A DNA stretch of 64,000 nt, from contig NZ_JACAOR010000007.1 of the NCBI RefSeq assembly GCF_013386115.1, forward strand, positions 86,702-150,701, in the 5' to 3' direction. The DNA is from Pseudomonas gingeri (GTDB taxonomy: Bacteria > Pseudomonadota > Gammaproteobacteria > Pseudomonadales > Pseudomonadaceae). Numbering within the stretch: the stretch's first letter is position 1; each line of letters begins with the position of its first letter. The notes under the pieces were generated by a model, which saw only the letters and a program-made list of their open reading frames with translations, was not told the DNA's origin and did not search any database. The position numbers and the translations under genes are program-made. Shown here piece by piece: positions 7,484 through 16,912 of the stretch.

Positions 7484-9730
7484 TCAGGCACACGCCTCGA
7501 ACACCGGCAGGGTGAAGCGGAATTCAGCGCCTTTTCCAGGCTCGCTGTTGGCCACGATCTGTCCGCCATGGGCGTTGACGATCCCCTGGGTGATGTACAG
7601 GCCAAGGCCGGTACCGGTCGGATTGCCCTCTTTCAACGTCCAGTAGCGGCTGAACACATGCGGCAGGTGCTCCTGGGGAATGCCTTCGCCGCTATCGCGC
7701 ACGGTGAAGACGATTTCACCACCGGACGACTGCGCCCGCACCCCGACCGACCCCATGCGCGGGGTGAACTTGATGGCATTGCCGACCAGGTTCGACAACA
7801 CCTGGAACAGCCGCTCGGGATCGGCGTGGATGCGCAGGTCGGGGTCGGCCTCGAAGGAAATGCTGATGTCCTTGTCCAGCGCCAACGGTGCCAGCAGCGA
7901 TTGCGCTTCCTGGAACATCTGTCCGACATCGAGTTGCTGTGGCTTGATGATGTAGCGTCCGGCGTCGATTTTCGAGGTATCGAGCAAGTCTTCCAGCAGC
8001 GTGTTCATACGCGCGGCCGCCTGTTGCATGGTGTCGATGGCCGTGGTGATGCGCCGCGAGGTGTGCGGGCCGTCCGAGCTGAACGTCTTCTGCATCATGC
8101 CGCAGAGCATGGAGATCACGGTCATGGGATTACGCAGGTCGTGCGAGACCACGGCCACCAGGTCATCGCGGGCGCGCACCGCTTCCTGCTCCCGGCGCAC
8201 CTGGCGGGCCAGGTCGTTTTCCAGCGCCGAGCGGCGCAGGTCGTTCGCCGCGAACAGGTCGCCATGGCTCCACTTGATGGAAATCCCGGCCATCTCGACT
8301 TTCCAGATCTCGAATGAGGTGCGCGGGCGCAGGTGCAGGCCGGCGTCAGAGTTTTCCAGATCCAGCGGTTTGCGCGGATCACCGCTCCAGTTGATGCTCT
8401 CCTTGACCTCCGGCCGGAACCACAGCACGCCGTTCTCCACCGGCTTGGGCAGACTCATGGCGAGCACGCCGCTGGCCACCTGCTGATAATGCGCGGCCGG
8501 CGGGTAAACGCTGGCCAGATGATGACTGGCGAACACCGGTTCCCCCGACGCCTGCAACCATTTGTGCAACGCGCGGATCTCTTCAGGCTCCGGGCAGTTG
8601 CCGTGTCGGTGCAACTGCTGGTCTTCAATGATCGCGATGCCACCGGCATTGACCAGCGCCATCAGTACCTCTGGCTGATGGGCCAAACCGTCGAAGACAT
8701 TTTGCGGCGAATCGATCATCGCCTGGTTGAGCACGGCCAGGGCTTCGACCTTTTCCTCGCGCTGGCGACTGACCTCCAGCGCCTCCATCGCACTGATCTG
8801 CAGTGAAAGCACCTGGCCTATGGTCTGGCAGGCGATGCGCAGCTCATGTGGCACGTGCAGCGGTTGACGGTTGCCGCAACTGATCAGGCCCCACAGCTTG
8901 TCGCCCTTGAGCAGGGAAATGCTCATCGATGACAGCACGCCCATGTTCTTCATGTACTGGCAGTGGATCGGCGAAACGCTGCGCAGGGTCGCGAAGCTCA
9001 AGTCCAATGGCGTTTGCGTGTCGGGGCGCAGTTTCGGCACCAAAGGCACTGGCTGGTAATCGGCATTGGGAATGATCCGCAGCCAATTGGTGCGATACAG
9101 CTCGCGGGCCTGCTCGGGAATGTCCGAGGCCGGGAAGAACAACCCGTTGAACAGCTCCATCGATGGCGCGGACGCCTCGGCGATGACCTGGCCGTGCCCC
9201 TCCTCCTCGAAACGATAGATCAACACCCGGTCGTAACCGGTCATGGCCTGCAGTTCCCTGACACTGATGTCGTACAGCGCCTGCAACGACGTGGCCGCTT
9301 GCAGACGCTGCAGCAGGCGCCCCAGATGGGTCTGGTGGCCGGCCACGTTCAGCGGCTGGAAGTGCTCGACGTGGATCTCCAGCTCCAGAATCAGCACGCC
9401 TGCGTGCCGATGCAGCAAGCCTTCGAACGCGGTGTCGTTGAGGTGGAAATGCAATGGTGGCGCATCGAAAAACGCCGGTTGCCGTAACGCCTCGCGCACG
9501 GCCTCGGTATACGCGGCGCCGATCAGGCTTTGCAATGGCTGGCCAATCAACGTCTGCGGCGCACGAGCGAGCAGGGTTTCAACGTTGGCGCTGATCTGCA
9601 CGATTTCCAGCGCCGGCTCGCTCAGGGTCAACAACAGGCCGTGGGGCTGGATGGCGCCGGGAAAACGGATCGGTTCGTCGGCACAGTTGGCCAGCAACTC
9701 TTCAAACGCTTCCTTGTCCTGAGGGGTCAT
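7484..9730 (-). CDS. bphP: Bacteriophytochrome sensor histidine kinase
   Basis: This 748-residue red/far-red photoreceptor kinase has PAS, GAF and PHY domains followed by HisKA and HATPase_c. The biliverdin-attaching cysteine is Cys16 (NCADEPIRFPGAIQPHG). The GAF PASDIP motif has its conserved Asp at residue 203, and the PHY tongue carries PRTSF. The phospho-acceptor is His530 in VVSHDLRNPM, and the ATP lid shows GTGLGLYI. There is no fused receiver domain and no response-regulator gene beside it, so its output partner is elsewhere. I chose the ATG at 9730 because it overlaps the bphO stop as ATGA, implying translational coupling; an upstream in-frame start at 9757 lies within bphO. Confidence 0.94.
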   Translation of the reverse strand: MTPQDKEAFEELLANCADEPIRFPGAIQPHGLLLTLSEPALEIVQISANVETLLARAPQTLIGQPLQSLIGAAYTEAVREALRQPAFFDAPPLHFHLNDTAFEGLLHRHAGVLILELEIHVEHFQPLNVAGHQTHLGRLLQRLQAATSLQALYDISVRELQAMTGYDRVLIYRFEEEGHGQVIAEASAPSMELFNGLFFPASDIPEQARELYRTNWLRIIPNADYQPVPLVPKLRPDTQTPLDLSFATLRSVSPIHCQYMKNMGVLSSMSISLLKGDKLWGLISCGNRQPLHVPHELRIACQTIGQVLSLQISAMEALEVSRQREEKVEALAVLNQAMIDSPQNVFDGLAHQPEVLMALVNAGGIAIIEDQQLHRHGNCPEPEEIRALHKWLQASGEPVFASHHLASVYPPAAHYQQVASGVLAMSLPKPVENGVLWFRPEVKESINWSGDPRKPLDLENSDAGLHLRPRTSFEIWKVEMAGISIKWSHGDLFAANDLRRSALENDLARQVRREQEAVRARDDLVAVVSHDLRNPMTVISMLCGMMQKTFSSDGPHTSRRITTAIDTMQQAAARMNTLLEDLLDTSKIDAGRYIIKPQQLDVGQMFQEAQSLLAPLALDKDISISFEADPDLRIHADPERLFQVLSNLVGNAIKFTPRMGSVGVRAQSSGGEIVFTVRDSGEGIPQEHLPHVFSRYWTLKEGNPTGTGLGLYITQGIVNAHGGQIVANSEPGKGAEFRFTLPVFEACA

Positions 9731-10341
9731 GCCAGTACCTCCCGGCTTTCGAGCCAATTTTCGAAACAGCCGAATGTCGATTGTGCCGCCGTGACGACAG
9801 CCTCGCGCTCGCCCGCCTCCATCGGGCGGCTGCCCAGGTATTCAATGAAATCGAGCCAGCGCCGTCCGGTGGCGGAGCCGTAAACCTGCAGAAACGCCGC
9901 GCCCGTGTCGGCATCAAGGCCCAGGCGCCTGGAGACCTCGCGGCGCAGGATCTGCCCGCCGAGCGTCGCCCCCTCCAGCACATACAACACGCCCAGGCAT
10001 GCGGCGCCGGAGTCGATGGCCGGCAATGACGCACAGGTCGGCAAGCGGTCGATGGCTTCGAGCGGCAGCCCCAGGGTATGCAGGTCCGTGCGCAGGGTTG
10101 CCGCCTTGAGGCGCGGCGCCAGATCAAAATCGGCGGGAAGCAGACGACAGTCGAGCAAGGCCTGCTCCAGCGGCAGGTAGAAGCCGTAGTAAGCCTGCAT
10201 CAGCCGTTGAAAGGCTTTCGAGTCGAGGGTATCGGAGAAAAAGGGAAGACGTTTTTCCAGTGCGACGTGCCGCTCAGCCGTGCCGGATCGCAGGTCTCGC
10301 AGAACCGGGGGTACATCAACTTCACGGGCCGCTGCTTGCAT
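9727..10341 (-). CDS. bphO: Biliverdin-forming heme oxygenase BphO
   Basis: This 204-residue cytoplasmic enzyme belongs to the HO family used by bacteriophytochromes. The proximal heme ligand is probably His25 in TAERHVALEKRLPFF, and the distal-helix segment LYVLEGATLGGQIL is also typical. It cleaves heme to biliverdin, the chromophore that attaches to BphP encoded immediately downstream. The two genes overlap by four bases (ATGA). I chose the ATG at 10341 over an upstream in-frame start at 10401 because the shorter product begins like known homologues. Confidence 0.92.
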   Translation of the reverse strand: MQAAAREVDVPPVLRDLRSGTAERHVALEKRLPFFSDTLDSKAFQRLMQAYYGFYLPLEQALLDCRLLPADFDLAPRLKAATLRTDLHTLGLPLEAIDRLPTCASLPAIDSGAACLGVLYVLEGATLGGQILRREVSRRLGLDADTGAAFLQVYGSATGRRWLDFIEYLGSRPMEAGEREAVVTAAQSTFGCFENWLESREVLA

Positions 10342-10597
10342 GTATATCGCTCTTGGTGGGGTTGGCCACAGCCATTCGGATGTGACGACGAATAGGATCA
10401 ATCTATCACGATGAATATCGATACTGACTTGATGGTTAGTTTTCCCTTTCGGCGAAATGTTCCAACCTCATGGGATGAGTGACGCTCGCAGGCAAGAAAA
10501 CCTGAACTGACATGTCAGGCAAAAGCGAGATTTTTGAACTCCTTTACCTACGTACAGCTCCATCGCTAAGAGACGCCGTCAGCGAACAGGAGTGACC

Positions 10598-12070
10598 ATG
10601 ACGACCCAGGCCCTGCAACATGCCGCCGACGCCCCAGCGGACGAGCGCTGCTACAGCACGGACATTCCCGCTCGCCTCGACCGCCTGCCGTGGACCCGTT
10701 TTCACACCCTGCTGGTGCTGGCGCTGGGCATCACCTGGTTGCTCGACGGCCTCGAAGTGACACTCGCAGGCGCCGTATCCGGAGCGCTCAAGGACAGCCC
10801 GGTCCTGGCCATGAGCAACACCGAGATCGGGCTGGCCGGCGCCACCTATATTGCCGGCGCGGTGCTGGGCGCGTTGTTCTTCGGCTGGCTGACCGATCGC
10901 CTGGGCCGGCGCAAGCTGTTTTTCATCACCCTGTTCCTGTACATCGGCGCCACGGCGGCCACGGCCTTTTCCTGGAGCCTGTGGAGCTTCCTGTTGTTCC
11001 GCTTCCTCACTGGCGCGGGTATCGGCGGCGAATACACAGCCATCAACTCCACCATCCAGGAGTTCACCCCGGCCCGCTATCGCGGTTGGGTCGACCTGAC
11101 CATCAATGGCACCTTCTGGATCGGCGCCGCCCTGGGCGCGGTGGGCTCGGTGATCCTGCTCGACCCAGACGTGGCCGGCGGCGAACTGGGCTGGCGGCTG
11201 TGCTTCGGCATTGGCGCGGTGCTCGGGCTGATCATCATGCTGCTGCGCCTGTGGGTCCCGGAGAGCCCGCGCTGGCTGATGATCCACAACCACCCGGAAG
11301 AAGCGGAACGCATCGTCGCCGAGATCGAACGCCATTACCACGAACGCGGCATCGAGATACCTGCGATGCAGGAGCCGCCCCTACGTTTGCGGGCCCGCGA
11401 CCATACGCCACTGCGGGAGGTGTTCCACAGCCTGTTCGTCGATCACCGCCGTCGAGCGATGGTCGGGCTGACCCTGCTCACCGCCCAGGCATTTTTCTAC
11501 AACGCCATCTTCTTCACCTATGCGCTGGTGCTGACCAATTTCTATGACGTGCCTTCCGCGCATATCGGCTGGTACCTGCTGCCCTTCGCCCTCGGCAACT
11601 TCTGCGGGCCGCTGCTGCTGGGCCGCCTGTTCGACGTGATTGGCCGGCGCATCATGATCAGCAGCACCTACCTGATTTCCGGCGTGCTGCTCTGTTTCAG
11701 CGGCTATCTGTTCCAGCAGCAGATGATCGACGCCACCCAGCAAACCATCGCCTGGGTGGTGATTTTCTTCTTCGCCTCCGCGGCGGCCAGCTCGGCCTAC
11801 CTCACCGTGGCCGAAACCTTCCCGCTGGAGATCCGCGCCCTGGCCATCGCCGTGTTCTACGCCTTCGGCACCGGCCTGGGCGGCCTGATCGGCCCGACCC
11901 TGTTCGGTGCCCTGATCGAAACCGGCGAGCGCACCAATGTGCTCTACGGCTACCTGATCGGCGCAGCACTGATGATTGCCGCGGCGGTGATCCAGGCGAT
12001 CTGGGGTGTGGCGGCGGAACGGCGCTCGCTGGAGCATGTGGCCAGGCCGTTGTCGCAGGTGAGTGATTGA
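10598..12070 (+). CDS. MFS transporter, sugar/organic acid porter type
   Basis: This 490-residue, twelve-helix transporter has a cytoplasmic N-terminus and the sugar-porter signatures. GWLTDRLGRRKLF is the loop 2-3 motif, GIGGEYTAINSTIQEFTPARYRG follows helix 4, and VPESPRWLM precedes the central loop (PESPRWL is the PESPR motif). The equivalent motif LLGRLFDVIGRR is in the C-terminal half. Proteins of this pattern carry sugars, niacin-like compounds or aromatic acids by proton symport; the substrate here is unknown. The ATG at 10598 has AGGAG about six bases upstream. A GTG at 10592 is also in frame. Confidence 0.85.
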   Translation: MTTQALQHAADAPADERCYSTDIPARLDRLPWTRFHTLLVLALGITWLLDGLEVTLAGAVSGALKDSPVLAMSNTEIGLAGATYIAGAVLGALFFGWLTDRLGRRKLFFITLFLYIGATAATAFSWSLWSFLLFRFLTGAGIGGEYTAINSTIQEFTPARYRGWVDLTINGTFWIGAALGAVGSVILLDPDVAGGELGWRLCFGIGAVLGLIIMLLRLWVPESPRWLMIHNHPEEAERIVAEIERHYHERGIEIPAMQEPPLRLRARDHTPLREVFHSLFVDHRRRAMVGLTLLTAQAFFYNAIFFTYALVLTNFYDVPSAHIGWYLLPFALGNFCGPLLLGRLFDVIGRRIMISSTYLISGVLLCFSGYLFQQQMIDATQQTIAWVVIFFFASAAASSAYLTVAETFPLEIRALAIAVFYAFGTGLGGLIGPTLFGALIETGERTNVLYGYLIGAALMIAAAVIQAIWGVAAERRSLEHVARPLSQVSD

Positions 12071-12074
12071 GCTG

Positions 12075-12108
12075 ACGGGGTATTCCCGCAGAAGCGGCAA
12101 TACCCCGT
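12075..12108. terminator. Bidirectional hairpin terminator between convergent transporter genes
   Basis: A perfect 10-bp stem, ACGGGGTATT pairing with AATACCCCGT, encloses a loop that itself contains CCGC-AGAA-GCGG. It begins five bases after the stop of the plus-strand MFS gene and ends 22 bases before the stop of the minus-strand exporter. There is no long T-run, so termination may be partial. Confidence 0.65.
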
Positions 12109-12130
12109 CTTGAGACATTGCTGGCGGTTT

Positions 12131-13630
12131 CTATCTGCGCAGGTAGCGGTAGGTCAGCAGTGCAAACAGCACGGTTGCCCCCGCCACCATGCCACTGGAA
12201 ATAGCAACGCTCTCTCGAAATGCCGCATTGACAGCCTCCAACAACCCCACGGTCGCAGCGTCGGACCGGGTTTGGCTGATGGCATGCGCGCCGCCCAGCG
12301 TTTGCGCTGCTTTCACAACCTCTTCGGACACCCCCTCCGGCAAGGCCAGCGACAAACGATAGAGGGCCGCCACTGCCCCTCCGATCAAGGTGGTCCCCAG
12401 CACCACGCCAACCTCATAGGCCGTCTCGCTGACTGACGAAGCGCTGCCCGCGCTCTCGGCGGGCACCGAGCACAGCACCAGATCGTTGGATACGCTGGTG
12501 ATGGCTGCCACGCTGACATTCAACAATATGAACGCTACGCACACCGTCAGCATCGTCGCCGGGAACAGAGCCATCACCGTAAAGGCCGCTGCCGCAACCA
12601 GCAGGCAGCCGCTGATGACCCGGTTCGGCGCGACCCGTTGCGCAACCGGCACAATGGCCATGCCGGCGACAATTGCCAGCGCCTGGCCGGGTACGAGAAT
12701 CAGGCTGGCCATCAGCGGCGACATCCCGAACACCAGTTGCAGCAACTGGGTGGCGAAGAAAATGAAACCGATCAGCATTCCCAGGCTCACCAGGTTGACC
12801 GTGATCGATACGCTGAATACTGGCCAGGCGAACAGCCTGAGGTCCAGAAGGGGTTGCTCCAGCAGCAGTTGGCGACGGACGAAGAGCACACCCATCAGCA
12901 CACCGGCCAACGCCCAGAGCAGCGCCTGGGTATCGGCTCCGACCGTCGCCAGATGCTTGAGAGCCAGCATGGTACCGGTCATGGCCCCCAGGCTCAGCAG
13001 AATGCTCAGGTAATCGGTCGGCGCCCCTTGCTGCCTTGACGATTCGGTGATCGACGAAGCCAGCAACAGCACCGGCAACAGGAAAGGCAAAGCCACCAGA
13101 AATACCGCTTGCCAGTCGAAATACTGCAACAACAAGCCTCCCAGCAGCGGCCCCAATGCCGAACCGATGGTCAGGCAGGTTGCCCAGACCGCCACCGCCA
13201 GGCGACGCTCTTCGCGGTCCTCGAAAGCCGTGCGAATCAGGGCCAGGGTTGCCGGCAGGATCATGGCCCCAAAGCAGCCCAGCAACACCCGGCCGGCGAT
13301 CAAGTGCCAGGCTTGCTGGGAAAAGACTACCAGGACCGAAATGACGGCGAAGCCGCTGCAGCCCAGGCACAGCATCCGGCGATGCCCGACACGATCGCCG
13401 GTACTGCCCATGGTGACCAGCAAGCCGGCCAGCACCAGGGAATAAGCGTCGATCATCCACAACTGTTCGGCGGCCGAGGGCGCCAACGCCGTCACGATAC
13501 GTGGTAGGGCGAAGCTGAGAATGGTGTTATCGATGGTCACCAGCAGTACCGGTAGCATGATGACGAGTAACGCCGCGCCCTTTGAGCGATCCTTGAGGAT
13601 TGAAACCAGTGGACTTGCTGCTCCCTGCAT
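12131..13630 (-). CDS. DHA2-family MFS exporter, last gene of the pap operon
   Basis: This 499-residue protein has about fourteen hydrophobic helices, the DHA2/EmrB-QacA layout. The first helix carries MLPVLLVTIDNTILSFALPRI, the family's LDxTIVNVALP-like signature. GSTGDRVGHRRML is motif A, and GPLLGGLLLQYFDWQAVFL is motif C followed by the WRWiF-like element. Its start codon overlaps the papC stop by one base, so it is translationally coupled to the biosynthetic genes. Its likely job is to export, or give self-protection against, the aminophenyl product of the cluster. Confidence 0.9.
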   Translation of the reverse strand: MQGAASPLVSILKDRSKGAALLVIMLPVLLVTIDNTILSFALPRIVTALAPSAAEQLWMIDAYSLVLAGLLVTMGSTGDRVGHRRMLCLGCSGFAVISVLVVFSQQAWHLIAGRVLLGCFGAMILPATLALIRTAFEDREERRLAVAVWATCLTIGSALGPLLGGLLLQYFDWQAVFLVALPFLLPVLLLASSITESSRQQGAPTDYLSILLSLGAMTGTMLALKHLATVGADTQALLWALAGVLMGVLFVRRQLLLEQPLLDLRLFAWPVFSVSITVNLVSLGMLIGFIFFATQLLQLVFGMSPLMASLILVPGQALAIVAGMAIVPVAQRVAPNRVISGCLLVAAAAFTVMALFPATMLTVCVAFILLNVSVAAITSVSNDLVLCSVPAESAGSASSVSETAYEVGVVLGTTLIGGAVAALYRLSLALPEGVSEEVVKAAQTLGGAHAISQTRSDAATVGLLEAVNAAFRESVAISSGMVAGATVLFALLTYRYLRR

Positions 13631-14514
13631 CAGTCATTTCTCCCCGAAGGACTTAGAACATTGAATAGTGTTTCACAGGTTTTTCCGTATTCATCCACGT
13701 AGCCGCCCAGTTGCCGGCGCACCGCGACAATTTCCTCGGCGAAGCGCTCCGGAGTATCGAGCCCGCACAGCTGGTCCAGCATAGCCAGGCTGTCCGACAG
13801 TCGATCACGCTGCAACTGACCTGCACTGTTATGTTTCTGGATATCCCAGTAAGTGACAGGCGCATTGAGCAGGATCCGCGCCGACAGGCTCAGCAGAGTC
13901 CTCATTGGCGGCGGTGCCAGCGCCTGTATCGTTTCCAGGTCGCACTGGCTCCTCGACAATGCAAAAGTAAACGCAAGGATGGCGGCATGGGGCAATGCCT
14001 GGCATACAGCCATCGCCTGGTCATGCTCATCCGGCGACAGGCGCCTCACCTGCATGTCCTGTTCGTGCAACAGTGTCTCGAACCAGTCTCCCGCCTTGCT
14101 GGCCGTACGCTCACACACCACCACCGGACGCCCGCGACAGTCGAGCGTCGGGGAAAACATGGGATTGATGCCAACGCAAGGCACGTCGGGAAACAACGAC
14201 TCGGCCCTGCGCTGGAAAGGTCCCTGCACCGAACAGGTATTGATGATGACCTGGATCGAGGCCAAGGCTCCCGCATAACGCTCAAGCACCTGTATCGCGA
14301 CGTCTTCGGGCAAGGCGAGGACGATAGCGTCGGTGGACTCGAGCAACCCCGGTGCCTGCTCGGGCAAACCCAGCGCGTCCATTACCCGGTGATCGACTGC
14401 AAGGGTCGAGGGTACAAGGTCCACGATCGTCGGTTCGTATCCGCGCTCCTGCAACATCCTCGCAACAAAGCTGCCTACGATGCCGGCCCCACCCAGGATC
14501 AGAAAATTATTCAA
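13630..14514 (-). CDS. papC: PapC-like 4-amino-4-deoxyprephenate dehydrogenase (TyrA family)
   Basis: This 294-residue protein has an N-terminal Rossmann fold with FLILGGAGIVGSFVARML (GGxGxVG) and an all-helical prephenate-dehydrogenase C-terminus. In the PAP pathway, PapC oxidatively decarboxylates 4-amino-4-deoxyprephenate to 4-aminophenylpyruvate. The specific assignment comes from context: it overlaps the papA-like gene by eight bases and lies behind a chorismate-mutase-like gene. A plain prephenate dehydrogenase would not be expected beside an ADC synthase. The final transamination to 4-aminophenylalanine would rely on a general aromatic aminotransferase. Confidence 0.85.
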   Translation of the reverse strand: MNNFLILGGAGIVGSFVARMLQERGYEPTIVDLVPSTLAVDHRVMDALGLPEQAPGLLESTDAIVLALPEDVAIQVLERYAGALASIQVIINTCSVQGPFQRRAESLFPDVPCVGINPMFSPTLDCRGRPVVVCERTASKAGDWFETLLHEQDMQVRRLSPDEHDQAMAVCQALPHAAILAFTFALSRSQCDLETIQALAPPPMRTLLSLSARILLNAPVTYWDIQKHNSAGQLQRDRLSDSLAMLDQLCGLDTPERFAEEIVAVRRQLGGYVDEYGKTCETLFNVLSPSGRND

Positions 14515-16552
14515 CGGCTATCTCCCTCGCGCTGATGCTATGGAATGGCACACTGGCCTTGACCAGCGTCTCATGCATCTCCTCTGCCGGATCGGAGGCG
14601 GCCACGATTGCCCCACCAATGCCGAAACGGGCCATGCCGTCCTTGATCACCGTCGTCCTGATGACAATGCTGAGGTCGATGTAACCATCCAGGCCGATCC
14701 AGCCCAGGGCCCCGGAATAGATGCCACGTGCGGAGGACTCCAGCTTGTCGATGATTTCCATGGTGCGTACTTTCGGCGCACCGGTCATCGAGCCGCCAGG
14801 GAAACAGGCCTTGATCGCCGCGAACGAATCGACCCCCGCACGCAACTGTCCTTCGACGGTCGAGACCAATTGATGTACCGATGAATAGCTTTCGATATCG
14901 AACGCTTTCGGCACTTTCACCGAGCCCGGCACACAGATACTGTTCAGGTCGTGACGCACCAGATCGACAATCATCAGGTTTTCTGCACGGTCCTTGGCCG
15001 AACTCGCCAGCTCGCGCTTGAGCTGATCATCCTGCTCCAGGTCAAGTCCCCGCGGACGTGTGCCCTTGATGGGGCGGGAGGCAATGCGGCCGCAGCCATC
15101 GATTGACAGGAACGTCTCGGGGGACGCGCTGAGGATGGAGAACTCCCCGGTGTCGATATAGGCACCATAGGGCACGGGACTGATGCTGCGCATGCGCAGA
15201 TAGCCGTTTAGCGGATCATCCGTACACTCCAGGCTCGCACGGTTGGTCAGGCAGATTTCATATGACTCGCCATCGACGATCTGCTGCAGGCACAGATTGA
15301 CCTTTTCGATGTAGGCCTTCGAGCAGTCGGCCAGTTGCAGCGCCGACTCGGCCACCGGCCCGGGAGCGAAGGGTTGGTAGCGCGGTTGCTCGGCATCGCC
15401 GGTGGGTCTTAGCACAAGACGCTCACCCCACAGGTGACAGAGATAGGTGAGTTCATTCCGGTGATCGAAGACCAGCATGTTCTGCGGTAGGTAGAACAGC
15501 GCATCGGGCAATTCGGACACATGCGTGTTGCACACGCCGGTAGCGGTCAGGGCCTTGAGTTCGTACCCCAGGTAGCCGATCAGGCCGGCACTGAAGGGAA
15601 ACGGCGCCTCGGACTGGCGGGCCGCCCCGAGGTGCTCGACGATGCCGGCCATCAACTCGAAGAAATCCCCCTCGAGACTCGCCTGCCCCGTGGGCCCCTC
15701 GATCGACAGGCGCCGACGATTGACGTCATACCTGAATACCAGCGCCGAGTCGCGATCACAGGCGCCCATCACCGAGTACCTGGCTTGCGGCCGATCCGAC
15801 AATTCGCTGTCGAGCCAGAAGGCCGCCGGCCGTTCTGCGAAATGGGCCTTGAACATCTGCGATGGCCCTGGAGCTTGCTCAATGAGTTGGAAGTCAAACG
15901 ACAGCTCCATCGAACCACCCGCAACTTGCAATGCCCGTCGCACAGGATCGATCTCCTGTTCGCAATTCTGGCGACCTCGCGCATCAGCGACAAGACGCAC
16001 GAAATTGCGGATAACCTGCAAGCCATATTCCGAGTCGATGGACTCCGGGTGGAACTGCACGCCCCAGATTGCCCGCTCACGATGAGCGAGCCCCATGATC
16101 AGGCCACAGTCGGAGCGTGCGGTCACTTCCAGGCAGGATGGAACCTGCGTGCACACCAGCGAGTGATAGCGGACCACCTCGAATGCCTGTGGAATTCCGG
16201 CAAACAGGCCGCTGCCCGAATGAATGATGCGGGTACGGTAGCCATGTACGGGTTCCGGTGCGTGCTCGACCGCACCACCGAAGAAGCAGTTGATCCCCTG
16301 GTGCCCCAGGCAAACCCCAAGCACCGGGATCCGGGCACGTGCCAGCACCTCCCGGCACACGCCAAAGTCGGCGTTGCGGGCAGGATGTCCGGGGCCCGGG
16401 GAGAGGATGACGGCATCGTAACCCTCCAGGTCGAGGTCCTCGAAAGCGGTGGAATTGGGCACGATCTCAGGCTGTTCGCCGCAAGCCTCGTAGATGTACT
16501 GGGCAATATTGTTGGTAAAGGAGTCGAAGTTATCGACAATCAGTGTACGCAT
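14507..16552 (-). CDS. papA: PapA-like 4-amino-4-deoxychorismate synthase (GATase-PabB fusion)
   Basis: This 681-residue fusion has a glutamine amidotransferase at residues 1-195 with nucleophile Cys81 in GVCLGHQ and the QFHPES histidine/glutamate. A chorismate-binding domain covers about 215-675. The chorismate domain has SRPIKGTRPRG with Lys496. The lysine in PIKGT marks aminodeoxychorismate synthases of the PabB type, as opposed to PIAGT in anthranilate synthases. It converts chorismate and glutamine to 4-amino-4-deoxychorismate. With papB three bases upstream and papC overlapping downstream, it is the first committed enzyme of 4-aminophenylalanine formation rather than folate synthesis. 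Confidence 0.9.
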   Translation of the reverse strand: MRTLIVDNFDSFTNNIAQYIYEACGEQPEIVPNSTAFEDLDLEGYDAVILSPGPGHPARNADFGVCREVLARARIPVLGVCLGHQGINCFFGGAVEHAPEPVHGYRTRIIHSGSGLFAGIPQAFEVVRYHSLVCTQVPSCLEVTARSDCGLIMGLAHRERAIWGVQFHPESIDSEYGLQVIRNFVRLVADARGRQNCEQEIDPVRRALQVAGGSMELSFDFQLIEQAPGPSQMFKAHFAERPAAFWLDSELSDRPQARYSVMGACDRDSALVFRYDVNRRRLSIEGPTGQASLEGDFFELMAGIVEHLGAARQSEAPFPFSAGLIGYLGYELKALTATGVCNTHVSELPDALFYLPQNMLVFDHRNELTYLCHLWGERLVLRPTGDAEQPRYQPFAPGPVAESALQLADCSKAYIEKVNLCLQQIVDGESYEICLTNRASLECTDDPLNGYLRMRSISPVPYGAYIDTGEFSILSASPETFLSIDGCGRIASRPIKGTRPRGLDLEQDDQLKRELASSAKDRAENLMIVDLVRHDLNSICVPGSVKVPKAFDIESYSSVHQLVSTVEGQLRAGVDSFAAIKACFPGGSMTGAPKVRTMEIIDKLESSARGIYSGALGWIGLDGYIDLSIVIRTTVIKDGMARFGIGGAIVAASDPAEEMHETLVKASVPFHSISAREIAVE

Positions 16553-16555
16553 GCC

Positions 16556-16891
16556 TCATTCCTCCACACGTGACTGATCGAGAGCATCCATGATGCGCAG
16601 TTCCTCATCGCAGGTTTCCTTGATGATCAACTCGAACACCCGCTCCAGGTATTCCGGACGCAGCTGACGAGATCGCGATAACGCCATCACCTGGTCCAGC
16701 GTCGAGGTGATCCGGTGCGGTTGCATCATCGGGATTCCGCTCACGTGCTTGATCCCGGCGATCGTCCGGCATACGTCCATGCGCTGGGCCAACAGATCAA
16801 CAAGCGACTGGTTGATCCGGTCCAACTGCTGACGACACGGCTGAAGATCCCGCTCCGCCGACGCAGCATTCCTTTCTGCATTCATTGACAT
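16556..16891 (-). CDS. papB: PapB-like 4-amino-4-deoxychorismate mutase (AroQ fold)
   Basis: This 111-residue protein has the AroQ-type all-helical chorismate mutase pattern. The first helix is CRQQLDRINQSLVDLLAQRMDVCRTIAGIKH, with the conserved Arg near the start, the D..N..L..LL..R run and the Lys of the active site. It is only the mutase domain, with no fused dehydratase. In PAP clusters PapB rearranges 4-amino-4-deoxychorismate to 4-amino-4-deoxyprephenate. It lies between the oxoamine-synthase-like gene (21-base gap) and papA (3-base gap). Confidence 0.87.
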   Translation of the reverse strand: MSMNAERNAASAERDLQPCRQQLDRINQSLVDLLAQRMDVCRTIAGIKHVSGIPMMQPHRITSTLDQVMALSRSRQLRPEYLERVFELIIKETCDEELRIMDALDQSRVEE

Positions 16892-16912
16892 GGTCCTTGC
16901 TGTTTATCGTCG

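Noticed and set aside
14507..16552. Anthranilate synthase (TrpEG/PhzE-like) for the PabA-PabB fusion
   Set aside because: The active-site sequence is PIKGT with a lysine, the aminodeoxychorismate-synthase form. The flanking mutase and TyrA-like genes fit the Pap pathway, and no phenazine or tryptophan genes are present.
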